Assembly: GCF_022539315.1 (NCBI RefSeq)
Contig: NC_066327.1
Span: 15,772,834-15,836,833, forward strand
Source: Serinus canaria
Lineage: Eukaryota > Chordata > Aves > Passeriformes > Fringillidae
Length of the DNA: 64,000 nt
Reading direction: 5' to 3'
Positions 24,901-36,737 of this stretch are shown here, piece by piece; position 1 is the stretch's first letter, and the number at the start of each line of letters is the position of its first letter. Under the pieces are notes generated by a model, which had not been told where the DNA came from, made no database searches, and worked only from the letters and a program-made list of their open reading frames with translations. The translations under genes and the position numbers were made by a program.

Positions 24901-25391
24901 ACTGTCAAAGCCCCTAGAGCTACATCAATCCACAAAAAGAGCAACCAAACTCCTTTGAAACTTCTGCAGGGAGGCAGGAGAGAGGAATTTGATGTTTAAT
25001 GCTTTAATCATAGAGTTGGAGGCCTGCACTGCTCCGTGGTGCTGACGGCTGCAGGAGAGCTCACACCATGAATGGGTGAAGAACTAAAGTTTATCTAAAG
25101 GGAACTTCAAGGAAAAAGAACTGGAAGGCACAGTGAGCCCTGTAATTCCAAGCATTGTCTTAGACTCCTCCTGGCAAGTGTCCCTTTTCATAGATCATTG
25201 CAGGATTTGTTAGTTGTTTCTACAAATTTAGAGAGAAAATATCTCCCACGCCCGCTGCGATGGGGAACGCGCCAAAGCAAGTAAAGAGCACACTGTGAAT
25301 GGTTCCAGAGATCTTTCCATCCCATTGAACCATTCCATTGGTTCAGCCTGTACAACAAGAAAGCAAATGGCTCAGATTACTTATCTCATTT
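21920..25391. other. Unique sequence, no gene recognised
   Basis: No repeat family was recognised. A possible tiny first exon at 25260-25280 is discussed under findings but is not strong enough to annotate as a gene. The rest is ordinary CpG-poor DNA. Confidence 0.5.
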
Positions 25392-25427
25392 AAAAAAAAA
25401 AAAAAAAAAAAACCCACAACAAAAAAA
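25392..25427. repeat. Poly-A tract
   Basis: Twenty-one A residues at 25392-25412, then CCCACAAC and seven more A residues. No retroposed gene body was recognised upstream. Confidence 0.9.
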
Positions 25428-28400
25428 CGTCTGGGTTTTGCAGTGTTGCATCCGTCTGTTGGCAGAGCCAGCCCTGGGATGTGGTGAATAATGCAACCCT
25501 CAGTCCTGCTTTGGCAAACCAGATGAAGTCCTGACTTGTTCTTCTCTTGCTGGTGTTTTTGGAAAATGCAGGAAGGAAAAAACTGTCAGACAGAAATAGT
25601 CTGTGTGTCACTTCAAGCCAATCACTGGGGACCTGGACTCGGAGCCCACTGAAGTCAGTGGAAAGATTCCTCCCGACCTCCCCGGGGCTTGGCTCAGCCC
25701 CACACCCATGTGCTCCCTGCAGGTGTAGGTTTACATGAACAAAGAGTGCCCTCAAGAAGCACCTTAACCACAGCTGCATTTGTCTCCAGCAGGGAGCTGC
25801 CACCCTGCCTTCAGCAATGTTCCTGGTCCAAGGCCAGCTCTCCCAGCCAGCACATCCCTCTGGCTCCTTCTGCAGCCCTGCCCCTTTTGTAGGGCCACAT
25901 TTCCCAGTGCCCAGGCACACTGAGCTGGCCTGGCTCTGCCCTGGGTCTCTTCCCTCCGTGGCTCACACCACTGCCACCCCAGCAGCTGCAGAGGTTTCCT
26001 GGGAGCTGCAGAGTTAACTTCCCACATTAGCATTCCCCTTGGAGAGGGCTCTGCTCTCTGCTGCTGCCTGGCAGGACTGGGCAGGGGTAGAGCAGTACGT
26101 GGTGACATTCATATCAATTTCTCTTTATAGATATATATTAATAGCAGCACTTCTTTCATTTTATCCTTTTAGATAATCCCCAGCAAACTCTCTTCTGAAT
26201 ATATCACTTCATATTCCAGAATACTGAATGAGGAACTCAGTTCCAACTTGAGGTAAAAAATCCATTTTTTTTCACTTCTTAGCTTATTTTAGCTAACTCC
26301 AGGAAAGGTTCCACCAGGTAACACAGAGATCACTGACAACCCAGAATTAAGATCCCCTCCTGAGCTGAGTGCAGGAGGAAGAGGAGGCACTACCAGCAGT
26401 CCTGTAAACCAAACAGAAAGTGAAGTCAACGTGCACCTTGTCTAAATAAGCCACTTATGTGCTTGGGTGTCCCCCTGTACCCCCCAAATGGTCCTGGAAT
26501 GCTCAGAGTTCTTCAAGTCACTGAAGGGACAATTACACACTGCCCTGAGCACAAAAACCAAACCTCACAATGCAGTGCAAAACTCACAGGGTTAAAGGAC
26601 ACCCCGGGAGAAGCAGCAGGGACAAATAAGCACCAAGAATGTTCCTTCACCTTTCTGATTGCTCATTAAGCCTTGGCACAGCTCCAGGTGTGCACCAGCA
26701 CTGCCTTCTCCCTTGCTGCTGGCCCACAGGGAAGGCAGGCTCTGAGATCCACTGCAGAAGGTGACCTGGGGCTCTTCACAAGCTGGGAGTGAATTTGGAA
26801 TGTGCCAGGGCTGATCTGTGCAAGAATTTAATTAATTTTGCCAGAAATGAGGTGGCATCCATCTGTAACTCTTGGGCACAGGATGAGGGACCAGGAGAGG
26901 CTGGCTCTGTGCCTGGCTCTGCTGCTCTCCCCTGCACTGACACTGTGCCACCTTTCAGCTCTGGGCCTTTTCCTGTGCCTCAGTTTCCCCATCTGCAGGT
27001 CTGGACATCAAAGCTGCTGTGTGTAATTTTTAAAGAAAGGAGCAAGCCAAAAAAGGGATAGAGGGAATGGAAAGGCAAATCCTTCCAATATTAGTCAGCC
27101 CTTACATTGGCTGAGTAAGCAGCACAGAGAGGAGGAAGGAGAAGGAAAAGGAAGGCTGGAAGTGCTAGGTTTCAATTCCACCAGGGCAAGACATCCCTTC
27201 AACACAGGAGACAGTTGAAATCAGCAGCCCTAAGCTTGGTCCTGCTGGGCTTTGCTGCCTGCCAGCAGTGCTCAATGTGCTGCTTTGTCTCCCAGAGAGA
27301 ACGTGGAATTGCTGTTGTTCATTATTTACAGATGTGCAGATATCTGAACCTGCCCAGCCACCAGGCTGAGCTGCCACCAGAGCCAAGGGAGGTTCACAAG
27401 AGGCTTAGGAAGACTATCCTGAGAGATGAGAGTTGGGTTTCTGCTGTTCAATTCATGCCATTTGCCCCTGGAAAACACCTGCTGGTTTCTTCCCTTGCAC
27501 TCACAGGGAAGCAAAAGACAATTTCATGCTACTCCTTATCTGCCTCCTCTGCCTCCTCCAGCCAGTTCCCACCAGTGGTTCCCTATCAGGTGTCACATCT
27601 GGGAGGGGTGGAAAGCTGACAGGCAGAAGATGCCTGCCCAGGCATCTCAGATTAACCATTTCCATGCTTTTCCCTGTGCAAACCCTGCTCACAGGGCAGG
27701 GGTAGGTAAATAACTGGAGGCTGTGGAAGTTCTCCTCAGCCTGGGACAGCATCAGTTGGTACCACCCTGACCCTGCCAAAACTAACATCAAATGTGGGTT
27801 GACTTCATCACTCCTGCAGAATTACAGCAACACAGTGCTGTGACATTCCCCAGGGTAACTCCCTGCAGAGCTGAGCCAGTGGGAAGATGAAATGTCCATC
27901 CCTAGAGGATGAAGTGTGCAGGGGAGTGGCAGATCCCAAACTGCAGTGAGAGGAGCTGAATTAAGGGGAGGGTTTCTCTTTCACTCTGAAGGATTAAAGG
28001 CTTTAGAAGACAGACTGACAATCTTTCAGCACTGCTCTATCAGCCCATTTTCTGGGAAAAGCACATGGGATCACTAAGGACAGGCAACTTTCCACTGAAG
28101 ACTGAACCATCTGATGGCAGAGCAACCCAGAGTCCTGGCAGGGACCAGTCATATTTCTACACATCACTAAGGTTAAAAAACCCTGGTGATAAAAACCACA
28201 GGCTGAGACACTTGAGGCACCCCCACGTTTCTGTGCATTTATCTGACACTTGTCATTTGAGATTCCTCTTTTACCTAAACACACAGAAGCAAAGGGACTT
28301 TCAGAGGATCTCTGAAAACAATGGGGATGTGGAAATTTAAAAAATTCCCAGTTCCTGGGCTAATGCCCCAGTGACTATTCCCTTTCTTAAACACAAGGCA

Positions 28401-29170
28401 GCTAAGATACTGCTAAATTTGCAATAGTGAGGAGTAGAAGATAACAGGATTTACAGGGTTAGGTTTAACAGGGTTGAATCTCAACAGGACTTTAAAGTTA
28501 GGACTTAAAATAATACAGCAAAAATGAAAATTCACAGTTACAAAGAACTTTGTGAATCATTCATTTCTTTCCCCCTGCCTCTTCACAGGCTGTAAATCAA
28601 CCCAGATCAGGAGATGTCACCAGCCAGTGCTGTCCCCTCCAGCCCAGAGCACTAGGCTGGCACACAGGATACACAGGGGGTTTATTTTCAGGGCCCTGAC
28701 ACTGAGCTGTTATGTGACACCTGGAAGGTCACAGCACATTTCTGCTGCTTCTCCCACCAGCTGCTGGGTTAGGTTATGATTATTTCTATTATTCCTACCC
28801 CTGCTGCTATAGGCTCTACCAAGGAACCCCCTGCAGATACCAGGATCTCACAGTGCAAATCACTGTGTGCACAAATTCTGTCCAAAACCTCTTCTCCCAG
28901 GAGGAATTTAAGCCCTAAACCGAAGGAAAACAGGGGAAGCAGGCAGAGGTGCTGGTCTGGGGGGGCCAGGGCAGCCCCTCACCCCCGGCTCAGTGCCCTG
29001 GCTGAAAGCACTGATCTTTTTTGGGGTTACAAATCATCACCACACAGCAGCACACAGCTCATGTGCACAAAGCTCCTGGGTTGCACACAGGGGATGAAAA
29101 CACAGGCAAACAGATCCTGAGTGCCCAGAAGAAACCTCTCAATCCACGCCTTGAGCCTTTCCCACCAACT
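25428..29170. other. Unique sequence with a possible MIR scrap
   Basis: No gene was recognised. The only family-like match is the short MIR-like piece at 26965-27000. The sequence is otherwise CpG-poor and non-repetitive. Confidence 0.45.
26965..27000 (-). mobile_element. Possible ancient MIR SINE core fragment
   Basis: The stretch TGTGCCTCAGTTTCCCCATC (26974-26993) matches the well-known conserved block of MIR SINEs when MIR lies on the minus strand. MIR is an old amniote-wide family and only short degraded copies remain in birds. The match covers under 40 bp, so it could be coincidental. Confidence 0.4.
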
Positions 29171-29211
29171 GCGCTTTTGCCGATTCGAGCCGCGCTCCGA
29201 AGGTGGCCGGG
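29171..29211. other. Short CpG-dense spot
   Basis: Seven CpG dinucleotides lie within about 40 bp (GCGC, CCGA, TTCGAG, CCGCGC, TCCGA, CCGG) in an otherwise CpG-poor stretch. GATTCGAGCC recalls an RNA polymerase III B-box, but there is no A-box or tRNA-like fold around it. Its function is unknown. Confidence 0.45.
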
Positions 29212-30830
29212 ACAAGAATTTGACACAAAGGGATGCCAGGGAGCACTTCTGCTTGCTTTTGTTCTTCCATGGATGCAGAATCCTGGCTAAAATAACCTCC
29301 AGCTCAAAATCCTGAGCTGCCATGGCTGCATGGCCTGGATCTCTGCTGCAGCACCCTGAATTTCAGACACGGGGTGAGCTCCTGGCTGTGCTGTGCCTGC
29401 TGTGTGCTGGAATTGATCACAGGTTTTCTTGCACTTCCATCCCCATTAGTTCTACATCACAGAGTGTGGAACTCAGGCACTGCCAGCCCAGGAAAATTAA
29501 GATGTGACAGGGTTTTTCAAGGACATATGCTTGGGGCATGTGTTTTTCCCCCCCCTCCTCTGTCAATGCAAATCCCAAATGGAGCTATCAACAAAACTAA
29601 AGGGAACAATCCTGACCCAGTTTAAAGTTGTGTGGGTTTTTTTTTCTTTCTTTTGCTTCTCAAGGCCAGAGACAGAACAGAGGCCACAAGCTGCCAAAAC
29701 ACATATGCATGTTGGATGCTTTTGTCTAAAGACACTATGAAGTGCTAAAATATTAAATATGTCAAGCAGAAAGGTTTTCTCTGGTCTTCAGAGCTCTGCA
29801 AAATGGCAATAAAATGTAAAAGAAGAATGCTGAATAATCAAATGCGGTTTCTTTTTTTAAATGTAAATAGTAAAGGCTGAGTCCTGGATACTGCATGTTA
29901 AGAGCAGAGACAGCTCAAGGATTCTCAGCCCCATTTCTTCCCCTGAGCTGGAGGGATCATTTTTAGGGATAAGGGACTTGTAGGATCCCACTAGCAAACA
30001 TCCTGAATTGTGAGCATCAGGACCAAACATCCTGTATCAGAGGGAGTTTTACACCATCCAGTCCAGGCCCTGAAATTCAGAGTAAACTTGGCTCTGCAGT
30101 CCCCCTGCCTAGCTCAGAGTTGTTCAGAGCCAGACTTTAAACTCAGGGCTGTTTTCCAGTCCTAACGATCTGCTCAGATCCTGACTTCTCCAGCAGGACT
30201 GCCAGTAAGGAGAGGTGCAGAGAGGAGGATATTTGGAAAAGCAAACACTCTCCTCAGGTGAACTCAGCAGTGACCCTCAAAGTGACCCCAAAGGTCAGCA
30301 AACAGCCCCTGAGTGGCCGTGACAAACTTTGCTGAGGGCTTCAAGGACAAGCTGGGACATGAAGTCCATCTCCCTCCCCAAACCTTCCGTGCTGCTCATC
30401 ACTCCTGCTGTTATTGAGCTGCTCAGACCACGCTTCCCCTCCATCTCACAGCACCAGGGATGGGGCACCAAAGGCTGGGGCTGCACAGAGCCCCTCAGTG
30501 GTGTTGGTGGAACTCATGTTGTTGTTTTTGTTGTTGTTGTTATTATATTTTTGTCTGCAAGTAAATACCAAGCAATTATGGTGTTCTGAAGTGACCTTCT
30601 GGAGCATGTGCTCGAGCCCATGGAGCCCAGCCAAAGCTACTATTGTGGATTTCATGCCAAGGCTTGGGAGAACCCTGGCTCCCTCCCATTGTTTTCTTTG
30701 GCCGGGCTCTATGGATTCTCAGCCTGGCAAGAAAGCCCCGTTTTAAAAGTACTGGCAAGCCCCTGTGCAGTTTGTCACAGCAGGGCCATGATTTAGGACC
30801 CTGATTGAGGCTCAACACTGGGCTCGTTTG
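29212..30830. other. Unique sequence, no gene recognised
   Basis: Low-complexity patches are a T-rich run at 29637-29657 and a GTT-rich run at 30517-30553. Nothing else was recognised. Confidence 0.5.
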
Positions 30831-30877
30831 TTCCGCGGCGCTGCGACGTCGCTCGCGACTCCGCGCGGGTCCGTGGG
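30831..30877. other. Extremely CpG-dense 45-bp cluster with palindromes
   Basis: About 12 CpG dinucleotides lie within about 45 bp, against almost none in the kilobase on either side. The cluster contains the perfect palindrome GCGACGTCGC (30843-30852) and the palindromes CCGCGG and TCGCGA. GACGTC is the core of CREB/ATF-type sites, and CTCGCGA resembles part of the Kaiso (ZBTB33) site. No exon or TATA box was recognised. It could be a small hypomethylated regulatory core. Confidence 0.6.
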
Positions 30878-33800
30878 CCCTGGGCTGGCACGGAGGGTTT
30901 TCCCCCCAAAAGGACAACCCAGACTGGGAATGGCTGAGGGGAATTGAAGCAGATTTATCCATCAGCCTTGCAGGCTTAGGCTGGGACAAATGGGGGTTTC
31001 TCTCACAAGGTTTCTCACACAATGGGTGCTTCCATGATAAAATGGAATTGCTATGTACCTGCGTAAAGGCAGAGCTGGAGGAGAAGGATTTGCACTTTTC
31101 TCTCTTTTTCTTTTTTTCTTTCATAGGAACTCATTTTTATTTATGATTCGACCTCAGAAACAGAGGTGAAATTTGAAGGGATTAAAAAAAAAAAAACCCA
31201 AACCACCTCTCTGGCTCCACAAATCCTTCTTACAGGTCCCTCAGGCTTTGCTAGGACGTAGTTATAAGCAAAAAATGACTCTGCAAAAAACAGCCCTTTG
31301 GTAAAAACCAGCTCTTGTGCAATTTGTGTATTTTGGAAGCCATATTTGACCATTTTACTGGCTAAGGATACCCAAAACCAGACTCTGGGATCCAAATTCT
31401 CTGTGCATGGGGAGGAGGGGGAAGAGGGCAAGCTGAATATTTAAAATCAAACCAGTGGAGGAGAAAAGTTTTCTTTTAGAAATAGAGTCAAATAGCTCAA
31501 AATCTCTGTACCTTTGTGACTGGCACTGCTGAAACTCAGCAGAAAACACAGCCCTGTCTGCTGCTCCTTGATTGGAATTAATAAACCAGCCAGCCCTGAA
31601 ATAACTGCCACCCTTTTCACTGTCAAACTAATAGACAATAATTGAATACAATTAGTAAATCATGGGTAAAAATGTAAATGAGGCAGCAAACCAGCTAATG
31701 AATGACCACTGTGGATCATATCACCAGTGACTGAGTTGGCAAATAACAGCAGAGATGAGGCTTAGTCTGGGGTCAGCTCCCACTAATTCTGAGCCTAGAA
31801 AATCAAGGCTGTGGTTGGTGATCCTCCTTGGCCCCTGCAGCCAGTACAGATCCCTCTGGGGTGCAAAGGGACAAGGAAATGTTTCATTTCCTCCATTTAT
31901 AGTCCACAGTACCACCTTTGCTACATAAGGTACTTGCAGCCTTCCCACAGAAGAGCTTTGTTGGTTGTTTTATGGTCTCTGTGTGACTGCAGAGAGGACT
32001 CAGAGTCTGGGCTAGGAGATGAAAAGTGCCACTCCAATACATCTGACTGCATTAAACCTTTTCAATTCCAGCTCTTTCTTTAACACCTCGAAAGTGTGAG
32101 AAATATCAGAGGAACTGCCTTTATTTCTATATTGATAAAAGAGGGGGAAAAGGAGAAATGTCACAGCAGACAAGCATGACACGACCCATTCTGGAGCCTT
32201 ATAGCATGAACATTTGGGGATGTCCCCTCTGGTCTGCAGCTCATCCCAACAGGTTTCTCTGGGCTTCTGGCTGATGGGTTTGACCCAGCAGAGAGGTGGT
32301 TTTCTCCTTTTATGCACCTTGATTCAGGAAGCATGGAAATCATCCCTGCTTTGTGGTGTAACATTGGAAGTATTTTGTTCATACAGCGTTCTGCTCATAC
32401 CTAACCATGGTGATAATTTCATCCTTATCCTATCTCTGGCACTTATCCAGAGCATTTCTAACTGAACCATATCAGTAAAAGCCAATCCTGACAAAGACAT
32501 GGCAAACCAGATCCTCGAACAGCTTGGAAAGTCCTTTTGTTACATTGGTGGGTATTTTTCAATGTCAGAACATCCACAAGGTCCAAAAAAACCACAGGAT
32601 AAACCAGAGCCTGGAGATGGAAGCATCTCCCTCCCAGTGGCTCAACCTCAACACAGTCATGGACACAGCTTAGGGCATGAGGAGCTGCTGTGGTTTCTCA
32701 CCAGGCTCAAACCTCCCACAGATTTTCTGCAAACACACCTTGAGGTTCCCCTGGGACCAACTGGAAGTTGATAAAACAACCATGGATTAACAAGGGAAAG
32801 GGTCAACTCCCAGGCACCCCAGCCCCGTGTCACAGCTCACTGGTGCAAATCCCAGTTAAGCTAAAGAAAACTAAAACCTGTGTTCACACAAGCCCACTCT
32901 GGTTTCTGTGTACACTTCAGGGCCCTGCCATTTCTGGTCCCAAGTTCACACCCAAACAGGAAAGGGACAATCTTGTGCTTCAGGTGTGACTGAAATCTCA
33001 CTCAACTCCCCATGCTCATGAGAATTCAAGGCTGGATCTCCCTGAACAGCTGACCTGACTTCAGTCCTGCCACATGAGGCCAAACCCTAACAGAAACCAC
33101 CTGTGGTATTTCAATAACATTAAATCCAAGCTGAATTCAGCCTTGTACCTGACTCGCATCCAGCATCGATTTCCTTGGCCTGCTCCAAGTCTCTTGCTGT
33201 CAACACTCCAGGGCTGAGAGTCATGGAAGAATGAGCTGCATTCTGTAAAACCTCATGGCCAGGGCTGCCAGCTGAAGTGTTATCCCTGCTCCCCATGCTG
33301 AGGATGGGGTATGAAACAGAACAGTTTGTTTTCCAAATCTGATGCAAGGCTCCAGTTATTCAGCTTGCAGTTCTGACTGCGAGAGGGTTGAGCCAGCTCT
33401 GACAACATATGGATGTGGTCCATGGTCCTGGCTGTTTCCTATAGGATCTGGAAAGGTCTGAGGCATGACTCTGTCTTTCTGCTGCACTTGGAATTTGCTG
33501 TGATGAGCAGGAGAAGGAATTCCTGGGAAAGGCCAGGGCCTCTCCAAGGATGGTCCCAGATGCTCCCTCTGCACACACCAGCTCGTGAGCGCAATATTCC
33601 AAGGTTTGTGTGTTCAGCCAGCACCTGGCTGGCTGCAAACTTATCTCTGCTAGTGACAGAGTAGGAAAACTCATGTATTGTTATCTCTTTTGACCTTATT
33701 TTTAGAACTCTTGTTGATGCCTCAGCTGCTCTGTGCTGAGCAGCAGCAGACCTTGTGCCACATGAGCATGTCCCACACACCACAGACCTGCCCAAGGGGA

Positions 33801-36295
33801 AGATATTTTACTGTGGGTATATTCTAACCACAGCATAGAGCTGCAGCCCCACCAGGCCTTACTGATCATGGAATTTCAGTAGCAAACATTTTAACAGCCC
33901 ACTGATTCCCTGCTTAAATACAACCTCTGAACAGCCCAGTCTTCCCCAAGTCCTACAAAGCTGACAGATTTCTTGAGGTAAAGTGACATCCAAGATGTCC
34001 TGGCATCTCCAGACTTTGGTTCTCCAGCAGCACCAGGTCCTGCCAACGTCATGAGGTGACCAGCAATGAGGATTTGGCTGTGGTGTGGGTCCATCTCACC
34101 CATTTAGGTTTACATACAAGTCAAAATGCAAATAACATTAGCCAGAATTGTTTATGATATGAACAGTGACCTGGCATCTGCCACTCCATCACCTATTTCT
34201 GTCACAAGAGGTTCCCTTGTCTCTATTTGCCACCAGCACAGAGGAATTTGCTTCACTTATTTGTATAAATGTACCAAATAAAGTAAATGTAGTTATACTC
34301 ACATGTCAAAATGAGGGAGGGCCACCAGAGGTTCTGGAGACAGGACAGCAACTGCATCCTTGCACAGGAAATAGCCTCTGAAATTAAGATAATAAGAGCA
34401 AGAAGATGAATAGAAAATCAAAGGAGAACATACTGCATTTTCCCCTCAAGGGCCTGATACCACAACCATTAAATCACTATCAAAATTTCCACTGCATTTA
34501 GAAAACAATTTAAATATTTCTGGAAGAAATACATTCTGTACAAAATGTCGTTCGTGTCAAAAGAATGTTTGGACAAGGAGCCAGTGACTGTTATTATTGG
34601 CAATATCAGAGAAACAAGGCCCCAGCTGTCCTTTCCTAGAAGGGTTAAACTTCTCCTATTATGAAACAAGAAAACAATCTCTGTAAGGAAAAATTTTCCA
34701 GCCAATGCCCATTCAAAACTCCAGGTCAGCAGCAAATACATCCAAATGCACAATAAGGTCATAGGAAGAAATTCAGAGAACAGCCCTCTTTGTCTAGAAT
34801 ATTAAGTACTGGAACAAATAACAGCAACATCCTCATGAGTTGTTCACATTTTTCCCAGCACAGCTCTTCCATGCTGAGGGTTGCTTTTTTTTTTTCCTGT
34901 CACTCTGTGTGGATTTTTCTCTCTCGTCATTTGTCTCTTCTCCATTCCAAGTAAAGCAAGGAGTGTGTCTTCTCCTGGAGGCACCTATGAGACTGCAGAT
35001 CCCTGGAGCTGGCCCAACTAGAAGACTTTTTTGTGTATTTGTTGGTTTGGAGTCTCTTTTAAATGAATAAAACACTTCAGTAACCCTTCCCTCATTCCTC
35101 TTACTGCTATCCTACCTTTCCCCACCTTCTCTGCTGTTCCTTGGTCCTTTCCTTCTCAGAACATTTCTCACCTGCTACAATTTCTTACCCAACCCTAATC
35201 CAAACACGTCTCTTCATTCTGTGTAATTATTTCTCACAAATACTGTCTCCAGTTTGGGACCTTGCAGATGGGGCAAAATCCTGCAAGATTTGTTTTTGCA
35301 ATAATAATTTTAGGTCCCGGGAGCTCGTCAGGTTTTTAACAAATGTTTTATATATTGCATGGCAAGATAAAGGGGGAAAATGGAACTGTAAAAGTTTCTC
35401 TGCACAGAATTTCTTCGTTGATCTTCTCTGATCCTGCTTGAAGTGGCATAAATATAAAGGAGAGTCAGAACCTATTGAGCCGAGGTCTGTTTTCTCAGTC
35501 CCCACATTATAGAAGATGTGAGCTCTGAAGAATTCCTTCTGTTCTCTCTCCTCTTAGTTTCCACATTTTGGACAACTTTTCAACCAAAAGATCAAGCACT
35601 ATCTGCTTTCAAAGTGCCCCTAATGAGGTAATTACTGGGAGCATAAAATACACACATTTATTGTAACTGAAGCCACCGCAGGCTGGGGCCAGGCAGTGCT
35701 CAGAGTTCACTCCACTGGCAGCTCAGAGATGTCCTGCCCTGTTCAAATCTTTTTTTCCTCTAAAGGAGTAAGACATCTCCAGTGTCCATCACGCTGGAGT
35801 TACCCTGCTGACCCCTTCTTGAACAAACTTTGCAAACCACGAGCACCCACATCTGAGCAGAGACCGAGATTAAACACAGTTGTTTGCAGAACGTTTTCCT
35901 GCAGAAGTGCTCAAAGTTCTTTTCCAAAAAGCCTCCCTCCCATCCCACAGACATCCTGTGCTGGGTCAGGAGCTCACCACCGGCCGTGGCTCAACCCCTG
36001 CCAGGGACAGGAGGAACTTTTTGTTCCTCCAGCAGCTCCTGGGAGCCAGACCTCCCATTGCTCCCCACAACCACGGCCCCAACCTGCCATTCCTGGGGTC
36101 AACCCTCTAAATCTCCCCACACTCTTCACTTTGGGTCTTGTTCGAGGGAGGTTATCCAGAAATGTGCTCTCCTAAGAGAGCCCAGCTCCTGTGCATGAGG
36201 GTGGGGGTCTCTGCCACTGATTGGGAACAGAACCAGGCCAAATCCCTCAGGAGAAGGAAAATAAAACCAGCAGCAGCAGGTTGGCAGGATGTAAA
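30878..36295. other. Unique sequence, no gene recognised
   Basis: Over 5 kb with only low-complexity items: T/C-rich at 31096-31122, an A-run at 31184-31196 and a T-run near 34887-34898. I recognised no repeat family, exon or RNA gene. Confidence 0.5.
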
Positions 36296-36614
36296 TTCCT
36301 TCCAGTGCCTGAAGGAACTACAGGAAAGACGGAGAGAGACCATTTGTAACAGCCTAGGGTGAGAGGACAAGGCTCCAAACTGAAATTAAGTAGGTTTAGA
36401 TTGGATATTGGGAAGAAATTGTTCTCTGTCAGGGTGGGCAGGCCCTGGCACAGGTGCCCAGAGCAGCTGGGGCTGCCCATGGATCCCTGGCAGTGCCCAA
36501 GGCCAGGCTGGACAGGGATTGGAGCAGCCTGAGACAGAGGAAGGTGTCTCTGCCATGGGGTAGAACAAGATGATCTTTAGGTCCCTTCCGACCCAGGCCA
36601 TTCCATGATTCTAT
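36296..36614 (+). mobile_element. CR1 LINE 3' fragment
   Basis: This is a 5'-truncated CR1 retrotransposon. It runs from a TTCCAGTGCCTGAAGG block through TTAGATTGGATATTGGGAAG and GGCCCTGGCACAGG to the end AGGTCCCTTCCGACCC and GATTCTAT, the usual CR1 3' terminus. CR1 copies normally truncate at the 5' end and lack a poly-A tail, as here. No intact reverse transcriptase remains. An A-rich tract follows about 50 bp downstream but is separate. Confidence 0.93.
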
Positions 36615-36665
36615 ATTAACTCTAGCAAATTGTTTGCACTTAAAAAGATACATCCCAGAGTGGGG

Positions 36666-36737
36666 AAAAGAAAAAAAAAGAAAAAACAAAACAAAACAAA
36701 AAATCCAAAAAAAAAACCAAAACAAAACAAAACCACA
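36666..36737. repeat. A-rich AAAAC low-complexity tract
   Basis: A run of A residues broken by single C and G bases, with repeated AAAAC units. It lies about 50 bp after the CR1 end, so it is not that element's tail. Confidence 0.9.

Noticed and set aside
29171..29211. tRNA gene suggested by a B-box-like GATTCGAGCC
   Set aside because: No A-box, acceptor stem pairing or anticodon arm could be drawn around it on either strand.
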